Origin: Micromonospora lupini
Lineage (GTDB): Bacteria > Actinomycetota > Actinomycetes > Mycobacteriales > Micromonosporaceae
Length of the DNA stretch: 64,000 bases
Direction of reading: 5' to 3'
Assembly: GCF_026342015.1 (NCBI RefSeq)
Contig: NZ_JAPENL010000002.1
Coordinates: forward strand, 811,001-875,000
Shown: positions 24,144-33,252 of the stretch, piece by piece
Position numbering within the stretch: position 1 is the stretch's first letter
Layout: every line of letters starts with the position of its first letter
Notes under the pieces: generated by a model
Told to the model about the DNA's origin: nothing
Seen by the model: only the letters and a program-made list of their open reading frames with translations
Databases searched by the model: none
Translations under genes and position numbers: made by a program

Positions 24144-24857
24144 GTGGAGATCCTGCTGCTGGTGACCGCGCGCGCAGGGGAGCCGTCGGCTGTGCTGCCG
24201 GCGCTCGACCTGCTGCCACACTCGGTTCGCACCGCGCCGCGCGACGTCCGCACCCTGGTTGCCGGGCCCAGCCCCGACGCGGTGCTCGTCGATGCCCGCT
24301 CGGAGCTGAGCGAGGCCCGAGCGACCTGCCGGATGCTGCACGCCACCGGGCTCGGGGTGCCGCTGGTCGCGGTGGTGACCGAGGCCGGCCTGATCGCGCT
24401 CAACGCGGACTGGGGCGTCGACGACGTCATCCTCGCGTCGGCCGGTCCCGCCGAGGTCGAGGCCCGACTGCGTCTCGCGGTCGGCCGCCTGAGCAACGCG
24501 ACAGCCGGCGCCGGCGGCTCGATCCGGGCCGGTGAGCTGAACATCGACCCCGACACGTACGCGGCCAAGCTGAAGGGCCGTCCGCTCGACCTCACCTACA
24601 AGGAGTTCGAGCTGCTGAAGTTCCTGGCCCAGCACCCGGGCCGGGTGTTCACCCGCGATCAACTGCTGCGCGAGGTCTGGGGCTACGACTACTTCGGCGG
24701 CACCCGGACTGTGGACGTGCACGTCCGGCGTCTGCGCGCCAAGCTCGGCTCGGAGTACGAGTCGATGATCGGCACGGTCCGCCAGGTGGGCTACAAGTTC
24801 GTCGTGCCGCCGTCGCGCTCCCTGCCCGAGACGGAGCACGCGCCGCTGCCCGTCTAG
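24144..24857 (+). CDS. glnR: Nitrogen regulator GlnR (orphan OmpR-type)
   Basis: A 237-residue OmpR/PhoB-family regulator lacking a partner kinase. With the GTG at 24144, supported by GGAGG five bases upstream, the conserved receiver aspartate falls at D50 (AVLVDAR), the position known in actinomycete GlnR, where it stabilises the dimer without phosphorylation. The winged helix (about 130-225) ends GTVRQVGYKFV. GlnR activates or represses nitrogen assimilation genes such as glnA, amtB and nir. Location between lmeA and mshD matches M. tuberculosis Rv0818. Confidence 0.92.
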   Translation: MEILLLVTARAGEPSAVLPALDLLPHSVRTAPRDVRTLVAGPSPDAVLVDARSELSEARATCRMLHATGLGVPLVAVVTEAGLIALNADWGVDDVILASAGPAEVEARLRLAVGRLSNATAGAGGSIRAGELNIDPDTYAAKLKGRPLDLTYKEFELLKFLAQHPGRVFTRDQLLREVWGYDYFGGTRTVDVHVRRLRAKLGSEYESMIGTVRQVGYKFVVPPSRSLPETEHAPLPV

Positions 24858-24999
24858 CCCTCCGCCTGGGGCGATTTCCCATATGCCCCTTTTGCGCTGC
24901 TCGCCAGTCCTATTCTGACTGCCGGGTTTGTCGGAAAAGGGGGGCGACTGTGCGGGCAGGTAGCACGGGGGCGAGGGGCCGGCACGTCCGGCCGGCCGG

Positions 25000-25914
25000 G
25001 TGGAAGCCGTGACGCGGGTCAGCTCGACCGCGCGGGCGGCGGGGATCGTGACGGTGGTGGTGGTCGCGCTGCTCGGCTCGGCGTACGTGCTGGGCCGCAG
25101 CCTCGTCCCCGACCAGGCCCAGCAGCACGCCACAGGTGTCACCACCGAGGGCGACGGGCCGCACTACGCCGACCAGCCTGCCGAAAAGCCGTCGACCGAC
25201 ACCCCGGCCGACACCCCGGCCGGCACTCCGACCGGCATCCCGACCACGGGGCAGAGCGCCGGTCCCAGCGAGGCCGGCCAGGACGGCTCGGGGCAGGACA
25301 CCAGCGGCGGTGGACTGTTCGGCGCCCACACCAGCACCGGCAGCGGCCGAGTCGCGCTGACCTTCGACGACGGGCCGGACCCGCGCTACACCCCGCAGGT
25401 CCTCGCGGCGCTGCGCGAGTACGACGTCAAGGCCACGTTCTGCGTGGTGGGCGAGAACGCCCAGGACCATCCCGACCTGATCCAGGCGATCGTGGCCGAC
25501 GGCCACACCCTCTGCAACCACTCCTGGCACCACGACGTCTCCCTGGGCAACCGCTCCGCCGACCAGATCCGCGCCGACCTGGTACGCACCAACGAGGCGA
25601 TCCGCGCCGCGGTACCGGACGCGCCGATCGTCTGGTACCGCCAACCCGGTGGCGCCTGGACCCATCCCGTGGTGTCGGTGTGTACGGGGCTCGGCATGAC
25701 CCCGCTGCACTGGTCGGTGGACCCGTCGGACTGGCAGGCGCCCGGTGCCAGCAAGATCGCCACGACGGTGCTCACGCAGGCGCGACCCGGTGGGGTGGTC
25801 CTCATGCACGACGCCGGTGGGGACCGGCAGGGCACCGTCGACGCGCTGCGCAAGATCCTGCCCGAACTCAGCGCGCGGTTCGAGTTGGAGGCACTTCCCA
25901 CCAACCCGACGTGA
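25000..25914 (+). CDS. Polysaccharide deacetylase (NodB/CE4) with membrane anchor
   Basis: A 304-residue extracytoplasmic protein: N-terminal transmembrane helix (about 13-33), a 75-residue Pro/Thr/Gly-rich linker, then a NodB domain (about 116-300). Metal and catalytic residues are seen: D123-D124 in TFDDGPD, H174 and H178 in NHSWHHD, the RQPGGAW loop and VLMHDAGG. It should remove N-acetyl groups from peptidoglycan or another surface glycan. Two GTG codons (25000 and 25009) are possible starts. A TATTCT hexamer in the AT-richer stretch near 24910 may be its promoter. Confidence 0.87.
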   Translation: MEAVTRVSSTARAAGIVTVVVVALLGSAYVLGRSLVPDQAQQHATGVTTEGDGPHYADQPAEKPSTDTPADTPAGTPTGIPTTGQSAGPSEAGQDGSGQDTSGGGLFGAHTSTGSGRVALTFDDGPDPRYTPQVLAALREYDVKATFCVVGENAQDHPDLIQAIVADGHTLCNHSWHHDVSLGNRSADQIRADLVRTNEAIRAAVPDAPIVWYRQPGGAWTHPVVSVCTGLGMTPLHWSVDPSDWQAPGASKIATTVLTQARPGGVVLMHDAGGDRQGTVDALRKILPELSARFELEALPTNPT

Positions 25915-25964
25915 CCCACGGCCCGTTACTCGGCGACCCTCCGGGGCGTACGAGGCGCAGCCGC

Positions 25965-25970
25965 TACGGT
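25965..25970 (+). promoter_or_regulatory. -10 box TACGGT, leaderless promoter of mshD
   Basis: TACGGT ends 6 bases before the ATG at 25977. Confidence 0.55.
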
Positions 25971-25976
25971 GACGGA

Positions 25977-26903
25977 ATGAGCAGCGCGGAGCCGACCAGC
26001 GACCAGGTGACCCGGACCGACCGACTGGCCCCGACGGAGATCGCCGGCGTGCTGGCCCTGGCCCGAACGGCGGGCGACACCGACGGCGCGGACCCGCTGG
26101 ACGAGCACGTCCTGCTCCGCCTGCGCGATCCGGAGGCGCCAGCGGTGCACCTGCTGGCTCGCGCCGACGACGGCACCCTCACCGGGTACGCCCACCTGGA
26201 CACCACCGATCCGGTGGGCGGGATCGGGGTGGAGCTGGTGGTGCATCCGGCGTACCGGCGGCGGGGCACCGGTCGGGCGCTGGCCCGGGGCGTGCTCGCC
26301 TCGGCCACCGGACCGCTGCGGGCGTGGGCGCACGGCGACCACCCGTCGGCGGCGGCGCTCGCCGTGGACCTCGGGTTCACCCGGGCCCGGGTGCTCTGGC
26401 AGCTCCGCAGGCCGTTGGCCGCCCCGCTGGGCGAGCCGCGCCTGCCCGACGGGGTGACGCTGCGCGCGTTCCGGCCGGGGGCCGACGACGGGGCCTGGCT
26501 GACCCTGAACGCGCGGGCCTTCGCCGAGCACCCCGAGCAGGGTCGGTGGACGTCGGACGACCTGCGGGTCCGCCTCACCGAGCCGTGGTTCGACCCGGCC
26601 GGCTTCCTGCTCGCCGAGGAGACCTCGACCGGGCGGCTGCTCGGCTTCCACTGGACGAAGGTGCACGAGCGGCCCGGGTCGGCCCGCATCGGCGAGGTGT
26701 ACGTGCTCGGTGTGGAGCCGACCGCGCACGGCGGCGGGCTCGGTCGGGCACTGACCACCGCGGGACTCGCCTACCTGCGGGACAAGCGCGGTCTCGACCG
26801 GGTGATGCTCTTCGTGGACGACTCGAACACCGGTGCGGTCGCGCTCTACGAGCGGTTGGGCTTCGCCCGCTGGTCCGCGCACATCAACTACCACCTGGGC
26901 TGA
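25977..26903 (+). CDS. mshD: Mycothiol synthase MshD
   Basis: A 308-residue protein made of two GNAT domains (about 1-140 and 150-308). MshD acetylates Cys-GlcN-Ins with acetyl-CoA, the last step of mycothiol synthesis, the low-molecular-weight thiol of actinobacteria. The C-terminal, active domain has the acetyl-CoA loop GLGRAL and the segment FHWTKVH plus YVLGVEP, all typical of MshD. The ATG follows a TACGGT hexamer by 6 bases, so the long upstream in-frame extension is rejected. Position after glnR matches Rv0819. Confidence 0.92.
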   Translation: MSSAEPTSDQVTRTDRLAPTEIAGVLALARTAGDTDGADPLDEHVLLRLRDPEAPAVHLLARADDGTLTGYAHLDTTDPVGGIGVELVVHPAYRRRGTGRALARGVLASATGPLRAWAHGDHPSAAALAVDLGFTRARVLWQLRRPLAAPLGEPRLPDGVTLRAFRPGADDGAWLTLNARAFAEHPEQGRWTSDDLRVRLTEPWFDPAGFLLAEETSTGRLLGFHWTKVHERPGSARIGEVYVLGVEPTAHGGGLGRALTTAGLAYLRDKRGLDRVMLFVDDSNTGAVALYERLGFARWSAHINYHLG

Positions 26904-27062
26904 CGCGCGGGCACCGCGAGGACCGGGTCACCGACGGGTAACGGCCGAGCCTCGGCGGCATAACAGCGAACCGGAAATATACCCATACTTCCGACAGGTG
27001 TACCCCGGTTCACTTAACGGACAACTCACCCTCAGCAAGCGGTCATCTCGGGGGCCGTACGT

Positions 27063-27080
27063 GTTCACCCTGCGTTCACT
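27063..27080 (+). promoter_or_regulatory. PHO box upstream of pstS
   Basis: GTTCACC (27063-27069) and GTTCACT (27074-27080) are direct repeats spaced exactly 11 bases, the PhoP-binding unit known from Streptomyces. A further isolated GTTCACT is at 27008-27014. Candidate -10 hexamers downstream are TACCTG (27099) and TAACTT (27112). The remaining part of 26904-27194 holds no gene that I can support. Confidence 0.72.
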
Positions 27081-27194
27081 TGCGACCGGCGAACCGGCTA
27101 CCTGGCCCTCCTAACTTTCGTGTCAGCCGGTCAGTGCCGGTCCTCGGGCCCCGGTATCGGGGCGCCAAGTCAGACGCGAAGGGAAACCCCTCAG

Positions 27195-28301
27195 GTGAAG
27201 CTCCAGCGGTACGGCACTATTGCCTGCCTCGCTCTTGCCGCGACGCTCGGCCTCAGTGCATGCGGCTCGGACAACAACGAGCCCACTTCCGGCGCCAGCG
27301 CCTCGGGCTCCGCCGCCGCGGTCGACTGCGGTACCGGCACGGTCAACGCTCAGGGCTCGTCGGCACAGAAGAACGCCATGGCCGAGTGGATCAAGGCGTA
27401 CCAGCAGAAGTGCGCCGGCACCACGATCAACTACGAGGCTTCCGGCTCGGGCGCCGGCATCCAGGCGTTCATCGCCGGCACCGCCGACTTCGCCGGCTCC
27501 GACTCCGCGCTCAAGCCGGAGGAGCAGCCGAAGGCCGACGCCAAGTGCGTCGGCGGCAAGGCCATCCACCTGCCGATGGTGATCGGCCCGGTGGCCGTCG
27601 CCTACAACGTCAGCGGCGTGGACAACCTCCAGCTCAAGCCGGCCACCCTGGCGAAGATCTTCGCCGGCAAGGTGACCAAGTGGGACGACGCGGCGATCAA
27701 GGCCGACAACCCGGACGCCAAGCTCCCGGCGACCACCATCCAGACCGTCCACCGCTCGGACGAGTCGGGCACCACCGACAACTTCACCAAGTTCCTCTCG
27801 AAGACCTCCGAGGCGGACTGGACGCTTGGCAACGCCAAGGCATGGAAGGCCCCGGGCGGCACCGGCGCCAAGGGCTCGGACGGCGTGGCCAGCTCGGTCA
27901 AGGGCGCGGACGGCTCCATCGGCTACATGGAGTTGTCGTTCGCCGAGAACGCCGGCCTGAAGATGGCCAAGATCGGTAACGGCGCCGGCGAGTTCGCCGC
28001 GCTGACCGCCGAGGCGGCTGGCAAGACCATCGCCGGCGCCAAGATCGAGGGCCAGGGCGACGACCTCAAGCTGTCGATCGACTACAACACCAAGGAGGCC
28101 GGGGCGTACCCGATCGTCCTGGCGACGTACGAGATCGTCTGCAGCAAGGGCCTCGCCGCCGACAAGCTCAAGCTGGTCAAGGGTCTGCTGGGCTACGCCG
28201 CCAGCACCGAGGGCCAGAACTCGCTGACCGACCTGGGCTACGCCCCGCTGCCCGAGACGGTCCGCACCAAGGTCGAGACCGCGGTCAAGAACCTCTCCTG
28301 A
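27195..28301 (+). CDS. pstS: Phosphate ABC transporter substrate-binding lipoprotein PstS
   Basis: A 368-residue lipoprotein. The signal peptide ends in the lipobox LSAC (cysteine about residue 24), followed by a Ser/Ala-rich tether. The binding domain shows typical phosphate-contact segments: NAQGSSAQKNA, DFAGSDSALK and HRSDESGTTDNFTKF. It captures inorganic phosphate outside the membrane and passes it to PstCA. GTG at 27195 is chosen since the signal peptide starts there. First gene of pstSCAB, preceded by a PHO box, so induction on phosphate starvation is expected. Confidence 0.95.
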   Translation: MKLQRYGTIACLALAATLGLSACGSDNNEPTSGASASGSAAAVDCGTGTVNAQGSSAQKNAMAEWIKAYQQKCAGTTINYEASGSGAGIQAFIAGTADFAGSDSALKPEEQPKADAKCVGGKAIHLPMVIGPVAVAYNVSGVDNLQLKPATLAKIFAGKVTKWDDAAIKADNPDAKLPATTIQTVHRSDESGTTDNFTKFLSKTSEADWTLGNAKAWKAPGGTGAKGSDGVASSVKGADGSIGYMELSFAENAGLKMAKIGNGAGEFAALTAEAAGKTIAGAKIEGQGDDLKLSIDYNTKEAGAYPIVLATYEIVCSKGLAADKLKLVKGLLGYAASTEGQNSLTDLGYAPLPETVRTKVETAVKNLS

Positions 28302-28339
28302 CCCGACCCCACACCTCCGCAACCGAATCGAGCGAGCAG

Positions 28340-29431
28340 ATGGGTGAAACCCCTCACCGCTCGGCCGACGCCGGCACCGGTGGGACGCGCGTGACGCAGA
28401 GTCACGAGTGGCCCGCCGGTGCCTCGGCGCGTGTGGCCGAGGCACCAGTCAGCACCCGTTCCCCGGGCGGCGCCGGGCTGGGCGGCGGCAGCGCGCTGCC
28501 GCGCAGCCGGAAGTTCGGCGCCGAGCGGGCCTTCCGCGGCCTCACACTGGCCGCCGGCACCGCCGTTCTGGTCATCATCGCCGCCATCGCGATCTTCCTG
28601 ATCGCCAAGGCGGTGCCGGCCCTACGCGCCAACACCGAGAACTTCTGGTCATACGAGGGCTGGTCCCCCAACGACACACAGCCCAAGTTCGGCATCGGCA
28701 CGCTCGCCTTCGGCACCGTGCTCAGCTCGGCGCTGGCGCTGCTGATCGCGGTGCCGGTGGCGCTGGGCATCGCGCTCTACCTCTCGCACTACGCGCCCCG
28801 CCGGCTGGGCACCGCGCTCGGCTTCCTGGTCGACCTCCTCGCCGCCGTGCCGAGCGTGGTCTTCGGACTCTGGGGGCGCGACATCTTCAGCAACCCGGTC
28901 CGGGACTTCTCGGTCTGGCTGAACGAGTACTTCGGCTGGCTCCCGATCTTCGGCGGCGACGGCCCGTTCGGTAAGTCGATCATGCTGGGCGCCCTGGTGC
29001 TCGCCATCATGGTGCTGCCGATCATCACCTCGCTCTCCCGCGAGGTGTTCCTCCAGACGCCGACCGCGAACGAGGAGGCCGCCCTCGCCCTGGGCGCCAC
29101 CCGCTGGGAGATGCTCCGCACCGCGGTGCTCCCCTATGGCCGCCCCGGCATCATCGCCGCGGTGATGCTCGGCCTGGGCCGGGCGCTCGGCGAGACAATC
29201 GCCCTGGCGCTGACCCTCGGCATCACGTTCGGCATCTCGTTCAACCTGATCCAGAACGGCGGCAACACCATCGCCGCCAATATCGCCAACGCGTTCGGCG
29301 AGGCGAACGAGACCGGCCGGGGCGCGCTCATCGCCTCCGGCCTGGTGCTGTTCACCATCACGCTGATCGTCAACATCACGGCGCGGGCGATCATCTACCG
29401 CCGCCGGGAGTTCACGGAGTCGGCCGCATGA
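28340..29431 (+). CDS. pstC: Phosphate ABC transporter permease PstC
   Basis: A 363-residue permease with an unusually long hydrophilic N-terminus (about 70 residues, Gly/Ser/Arg-rich) before six transmembrane segments. The EAA-like cytoplasmic loop EEAALALGATRWEMLRTAVLPYGRPGI contacts PstB. It starts 39 bases after pstS; an internal GTG (28391) would shorten the tail. Its stop overlaps pstA by 4 bases (ATGA). Confidence 0.94.
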   Translation: MGETPHRSADAGTGGTRVTQSHEWPAGASARVAEAPVSTRSPGGAGLGGGSALPRSRKFGAERAFRGLTLAAGTAVLVIIAAIAIFLIAKAVPALRANTENFWSYEGWSPNDTQPKFGIGTLAFGTVLSSALALLIAVPVALGIALYLSHYAPRRLGTALGFLVDLLAAVPSVVFGLWGRDIFSNPVRDFSVWLNEYFGWLPIFGGDGPFGKSIMLGALVLAIMVLPIITSLSREVFLQTPTANEEAALALGATRWEMLRTAVLPYGRPGIIAAVMLGLGRALGETIALALTLGITFGISFNLIQNGGNTIAANIANAFGEANETGRGALIASGLVLFTITLIVNITARAIIYRRREFTESAA

Positions 29432-30516
29432 CCACAACCGTCACCTCCCACCGCACCCGGCCGCCGGCCCAGCCCGCCTCGCTGCGGACCAGGCGGCTGC
29501 CCCGGTACGCCGCTCCGGCCATCGCCGTGGCGGCTCTCGCGCTCTCCGCCGCGCTCGTCTACGGCGCCGACATCGGCGGCCCGGTCCTCGTCGTCGTCCT
29601 CGGCGCGATCCTCTACCTGGTGGGGCTCTTCGCCGCCGCCAACGTGGTCGAGGGACGCCGGTCTGCTCGCAACCGCACCTGGAGCGCGCTGATCCACTCC
29701 GCGTTCGTGCTGGCGGTGCTGCCGCTCGTCTCGGTGGTCTGGACGCTTGTGAGCAAGGGCACCGAGCGGCTGGACGGCAACTTCTTCCAGACCTCGATGA
29801 ACAACATCGGGGCCCGGGATCCGAACGGCGGCGCGTACCACGCGATCGTCGGCACGCTGGAGCAGGTAGGCATCGCCACCCTGATCACGGTCCCGCTCGG
29901 CGTTCTCTGCGCGATCTACATCGTCGAGTACGGGCGGGGCAAGTTCGCCTTCGCGATCCGGTTCTTCGTGGACGTGATGACAGGAATCCCGTCGATCGTC
30001 TCCGGCCTCTTCGTGCTGGCCTTCTGGGTGCTTGTCGTGTCGCCGTGGTTCAACGACGGCCGACCGAGCTTCTCCGGCTTCGCCGCCGCGCTCGCGCTGA
30101 GCGTGCTCATGCTGCCCACAATCGTCCGGTCCACCGAGGAGATGCTCCGCCTCGTCCCGGCGCCACTGCGCGAGGGCGCGTACGCGCTCGGCGTACCCAA
30201 GTGGAAGACCATCCTGCGCGTGGTGGTGCCGACGGCGCTGCCCGGCATCGTCACAGGCGTCATGCTCGCCATCGCCCGCGCGGCCGGCGAGACCGCGCCG
30301 GTGCTCCTGGTCGCCGGCGGCGGCGCCGCGATCAACACCAACCCCTTCGAGAACAACCAGTCGTCGCTGTCCCTCTTCGTCTACCAGCAGGCCGGTGACG
30401 CGTCGAAGTACGCGCCGGCACGGGCGTGGACCGCGGCACTCACCCTGGTCGCCCTCGTGCTCATCCTGACGATCGCGGCGAAGCTGCTGGCCCGTCGCAA
30501 CAGGCTCAGCCGATGA
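29428..30516 (+). CDS. pstA: Phosphate ABC transporter permease PstA
   Basis: A 362-residue integral membrane protein with two N-terminal hydrophobic helices preceding the standard six-helix permease domain. The EAA loop is REGAYALGVPKWKTILRVV. The ATG overlaps the pstC stop, so stoichiometric translation with PstC is expected. Pairs with PstC to form the membrane channel of the Pst importer. Confidence 0.94.
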   Translation: MTTTVTSHRTRPPAQPASLRTRRLPRYAAPAIAVAALALSAALVYGADIGGPVLVVVLGAILYLVGLFAAANVVEGRRSARNRTWSALIHSAFVLAVLPLVSVVWTLVSKGTERLDGNFFQTSMNNIGARDPNGGAYHAIVGTLEQVGIATLITVPLGVLCAIYIVEYGRGKFAFAIRFFVDVMTGIPSIVSGLFVLAFWVLVVSPWFNDGRPSFSGFAAALALSVLMLPTIVRSTEEMLRLVPAPLREGAYALGVPKWKTILRVVVPTALPGIVTGVMLAIARAAGETAPVLLVAGGGAAINTNPFENNQSSLSLFVYQQAGDASKYAPARAWTAALTLVALVLILTIAAKLLARRNRLSR

Positions 30517-30533
30517 ACCCCGGAGGTACCACA

Positions 30534-31310
30534 ATGGCCAAGCGCGTCTCCGCCTCGAACGTCACCGCCTACTACGGCGGGTTCAAGGCGATCGAGAACA
30601 TCAACCTGACCGTCGAGCCGAAGACTGTCACCGCTCTCATCGGGCCGTCCGGCTGCGGCAAGTCCACCTTCCTGCGGTCGATCAACCGGATGCACGAGGT
30701 GCTGCCGGGGGCCCGTGTCGAGGGCAGCCTGACCATCGACGACCAGGACATCTACGACCGGGACGTGGACGTCACGGCGGTCCGGCGCACCATCGGCATG
30801 GTCTTCCAGCGGCCGAACCCGTTCCCCACCATGAGCATCTTCGAGAACGTGGTGGCCGGGCTGAAGCTCAACGGCGTCCGGAAGAAGTCGATCCTGGACG
30901 AGGCGGCCGAGAAGGCGCTGCGCTCGGCGAACCTGTGGGACGAGGTGAAGGACCGGCTCGGCAAGCCCGGCGCGGGCCTCTCCGGCGGTCAGCAGCAGCG
31001 GCTCTGCATCGCCCGGACCATCGCCGTCGAGCCGCAGGTCGTGCTGATGGACGAGCCGTGCTCGGCCCTGGACCCGATCTCCACGCTGGCCATCGAGGAC
31101 CTGATGTTCCAGCTCAAGGACAAGTTCACGATCATCATCGTGACGCACAACATGCAGCAGGCCGCACGGGTGTCGGACCGGACCGCCTTCTTCTCGATCG
31201 AGAAGACCGGCGACCCGGGCCGCCTGATCGAGTACGACAACACCCAGAAGATCTTCAGCAACCCGAGCGTGAAGAAGACCGAGGACTACATCACCGGCCG
31301 CTTCGGCTGA
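30534..31310 (+). CDS. pstB: Phosphate ABC transporter ATPase PstB
   Basis: A 258-residue ABC ATPase: Walker A GPSGCGKST (about 37-45), Q-loop, signature LSGGQQQRL, Walker B VVLMDEPCSALDP and the H-loop in IVTHNMQQA. The ATG at 30534 has GGAGG about 8 bases upstream, 17 bases after the pstA stop. No phoU follows within this operon, unlike in many bacteria. A hairpin terminator closes the operon. Confidence 0.95.
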   Translation: MAKRVSASNVTAYYGGFKAIENINLTVEPKTVTALIGPSGCGKSTFLRSINRMHEVLPGARVEGSLTIDDQDIYDRDVDVTAVRRTIGMVFQRPNPFPTMSIFENVVAGLKLNGVRKKSILDEAAEKALRSANLWDEVKDRLGKPGAGLSGGQQQRLCIARTIAVEPQVVLMDEPCSALDPISTLAIEDLMFQLKDKFTIIIVTHNMQQAARVSDRTAFFSIEKTGDPGRLIEYDNTQKIFSNPSVKKTEDYITGRFG

Positions 31311-31345
31311 GCCGCTGGTCTCCTCCACTGTCCTCCGCGACGCAG

Positions 31346-31369
31346 GCGGTCCGTCTCCGGACGGACCGC
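31346..31369 (+). terminator. Terminator of the pst operon
   Basis: A perfect 10-bp stem, GCGGTCCGTC (31346-31355) with GACGGACCGC (31360-31369), loop TCCG, followed by a TTCGTCGTTCC stretch. Confidence 0.7.
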
Positions 31370-31412
31370 TTCGTCGTTCCCGCGGCGGATGACCGTCGCC
31401 CCGTGCGCTGCC

Positions 31413-31418
31413 TACGAT
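31413..31418 (+). promoter_or_regulatory. -10 box TACGAT, leaderless promoter of the two-component system
   Basis: TACGAT ends 6 bases before the GTG at 31425. Confidence 0.55.
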
Positions 31419-31424
31419 CACCGG

Positions 31425-32528
31425 GTGCGTACGCCCGGTGGACTCCCGCGCGGATGTCGGCCCGACCTGCGGGTCGCCGTCGGCCTGTTCGTGGTGCTCG
31501 CGACACTGATCCTGGTCACGCCGAACGGCCCGCACCACCTGATCGGTTACGCCGCCGCCGTCGCGTTGGCGGCGGTGCAGGCCAGCACCATCGCGGTGCT
31601 GCGCCGCCACCCGGAGGGCGCGATGGCGGCGGCCATCCTCGCCGGGATCGGCATCGAGTCGCTCGCTCCGGCCATCGGCTGGCTCGGCCAGGTCGCCGCG
31701 GTGCTGGCCGCGTACGCGCGGATGCGGTCGCCGTCGCGGTCGCTGTGGGTGCTCGGCCTGCTGGTCGCCGGTACGCCGTGGAAGCTGGCCCACGGCGACT
31801 GGCGCAACGTCCTGCTCGCGATAGCCGGCCCGGCGCTCGGCTGGACCCTCGGTGAGCTGGGCCGGACCCGGGCGCTGCGCCGGCAGGACTCCGAGCGCCG
31901 CATCGTCGCCCAGGAGCGCGAACGGATCGCCCGCGAGCTGCACGACGTGCTGGTGCACACGGTGTCGGTGATCGTGGTGCAGGCCGGCGCCGCCCAGGAC
32001 ATCTTCGACCGCCGGCCCGACCTGGCCCGCGCGGCGCTCACCTCGATCGATCTGGCGGCCCGGTCCACCCTCTCCGAACTGCGGGTGCTGTTGCAGACCA
32101 TGAGCGCCGACACCGAACCCGACTCGGCAACCCCGCAGCCCGGCCTGGCGCAACTGGACACCCTCGCGGCGTCGCTGCGGGCCACCGGGCTGACCGTCGA
32201 GCTGGACCGGGAACCGGCCGTGTCGCCGTTGCCGGCGGCTGTGGACCTCTCGTCGTACCGGATCGTGCAGGAGTCGCTCACCAACACGCTGCGGCACAGC
32301 CAGGCCACCCAGGCCCGGGTGACGGTGCGATGCTCGCCCCGGTCGGTGCGGCTGGAGATCCGCGACGACGGTCCGGCCCGTCCGAGCGGCAGGGTCGACC
32401 GTTCCGCCCACCGTGGCATCGTGGGTATGCAGGAACGGGCCCGCCTGCTGGGCGGGACGCTTGACGCCGGGCCGGTGCCGGGCGGCGGCTTTCGGGTACG
32501 GGCGGACCTGCCGCTCACCCCGGCATGA
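31425..32528 (+). CDS. NarL-type sensor histidine kinase
   Basis: A 367-residue membrane kinase. Several hydrophobic segments fill the first ~145 residues; the dimerisation and phosphoacceptor helix is of the HisKA_3 type with ERERIARELHDVLVHT (H173 by the GTG start), followed by an HATPase domain with the N box SLTNTLRHS and G boxes ending GGGFRV. The extracellular part is very small, suggesting intramembrane or cytoplasmic sensing. The GTG at 31425 is preferred over ATG 31389 because of the TACGAT hexamer. It overlaps its response regulator by ATGA. Confidence 0.9.
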   Translation: MRTPGGLPRGCRPDLRVAVGLFVVLATLILVTPNGPHHLIGYAAAVALAAVQASTIAVLRRHPEGAMAAAILAGIGIESLAPAIGWLGQVAAVLAAYARMRSPSRSLWVLGLLVAGTPWKLAHGDWRNVLLAIAGPALGWTLGELGRTRALRRQDSERRIVAQERERIARELHDVLVHTVSVIVVQAGAAQDIFDRRPDLARAALTSIDLAARSTLSELRVLLQTMSADTEPDSATPQPGLAQLDTLAASLRATGLTVELDREPAVSPLPAAVDLSSYRIVQESLTNTLRHSQATQARVTVRCSPRSVRLEIRDDGPARPSGRVDRSAHRGIVGMQERARLLGGTLDAGPVPGGGFRVRADLPLTPA

Positions 32529-33205
32529 CGACGACTGCCATCCGGGTGTTGATCGCCGACGACCAGGCCCTCGTCCGAGCCGGCTTCGCGATGATCATCG
32601 AGAGCCGCGCGGATCTCGAGGTGGTCGGCGAGGCGGGCGACGGTCTGGAGGCCGTCGCGCTCGCGGGACGCCTGCGACCCGACGTGATCCTGATGGACGT
32701 GCGGATGCCCCGGCTGGACGGCATCGAGGCGACCCGTCGGCTGGTCGCCTCCGGTCAGCCGGCGAGGATCATCATGCTGACCACGTTCGACCTGGACGAG
32801 CCGGTGTTCGCGGCGCTGCGGGCCGGCGCCAGCGGCTTCCTGCTCAAGGACATCCGACCCGACGAACTGGCCGCTGCCGTACGGGTGGTGGCACGCGGTG
32901 ACGCACTGCTCGCGCCGACGGTCACCAGGCGGCTGCTCGACCGGTTCGCCAACGAACTGCCCGGCGGCACTCCCCCGCCGACGCTCGACGCGCTCAGCGC
33001 CCGGGAGATCGAGGTGCTCACGCTTGTCGCCCGGGCGCTCTCCAACGACGAGATCGCCGAGCGTCTGGTCCTCAGCCGGGCCACCGTGAAGACCCACCTG
33101 TCGGCGATCCTGCTCAAGCTCGGCCTGCGCGACCGGGTGCAGGCGGCCGTGCTCGCCTACGAGTGCGGCCTGGTCCGGCCGGGCACCGCTCCGCCTCGGG
33201 GATGA
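32525..33205 (+). CDS. NarL/LuxR-type response regulator
   Basis: A 226-residue regulator. Receiver domain at 5-122 with acidic pocket D12-D13, phosphoacceptor D58 (ILMDVRMP) and the conserved lysine in FLLKDI; LuxR-type HTH at about 155-215 with LSAREIEVL and VLSRATVKTHLS. It is translationally coupled to the upstream kinase, forming a complete two-component system. Although beside pst, the type differs from the PhoR-PhoP pair, so a phosphate role is not implied. Confidence 0.92.
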   Translation: MTTTAIRVLIADDQALVRAGFAMIIESRADLEVVGEAGDGLEAVALAGRLRPDVILMDVRMPRLDGIEATRRLVASGQPARIIMLTTFDLDEPVFAALRAGASGFLLKDIRPDELAAAVRVVARGDALLAPTVTRRLLDRFANELPGGTPPPTLDALSAREIEVLTLVARALSNDEIAERLVLSRATVKTHLSAILLKLGLRDRVQAAVLAYECGLVRPGTAPPRG

Positions 33206-33211
33206 CCGGGA

Positions 33212-33226
33212 GTCCCGTCCCGGGAC
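33212..33226 (+). terminator. Weak hairpin after the response regulator
   Basis: GTCCCG (33212-33217) and CGGGAC (33221-33226) form a 6-bp stem with a 3-base loop seven bases after the stop. Confidence 0.35.
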
Positions 33227-33252
33227 CGATCCGGCGGACCCGCCGAGCTGCC

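Noticed and set aside
27008..27030. Additional PHO box upstream of pstS
   Set aside because: GTTCACT at 27008 has no second unit 11 bases away; the next similar word (ACTCACC) is at the wrong spacing.
31425..33205. PhoR-PhoP two-component system next to pst
   Set aside because: The kinase has a HisKA_3-type helix and the regulator a LuxR-type HTH, so the pair is NarL type, not PhoR-PhoP.
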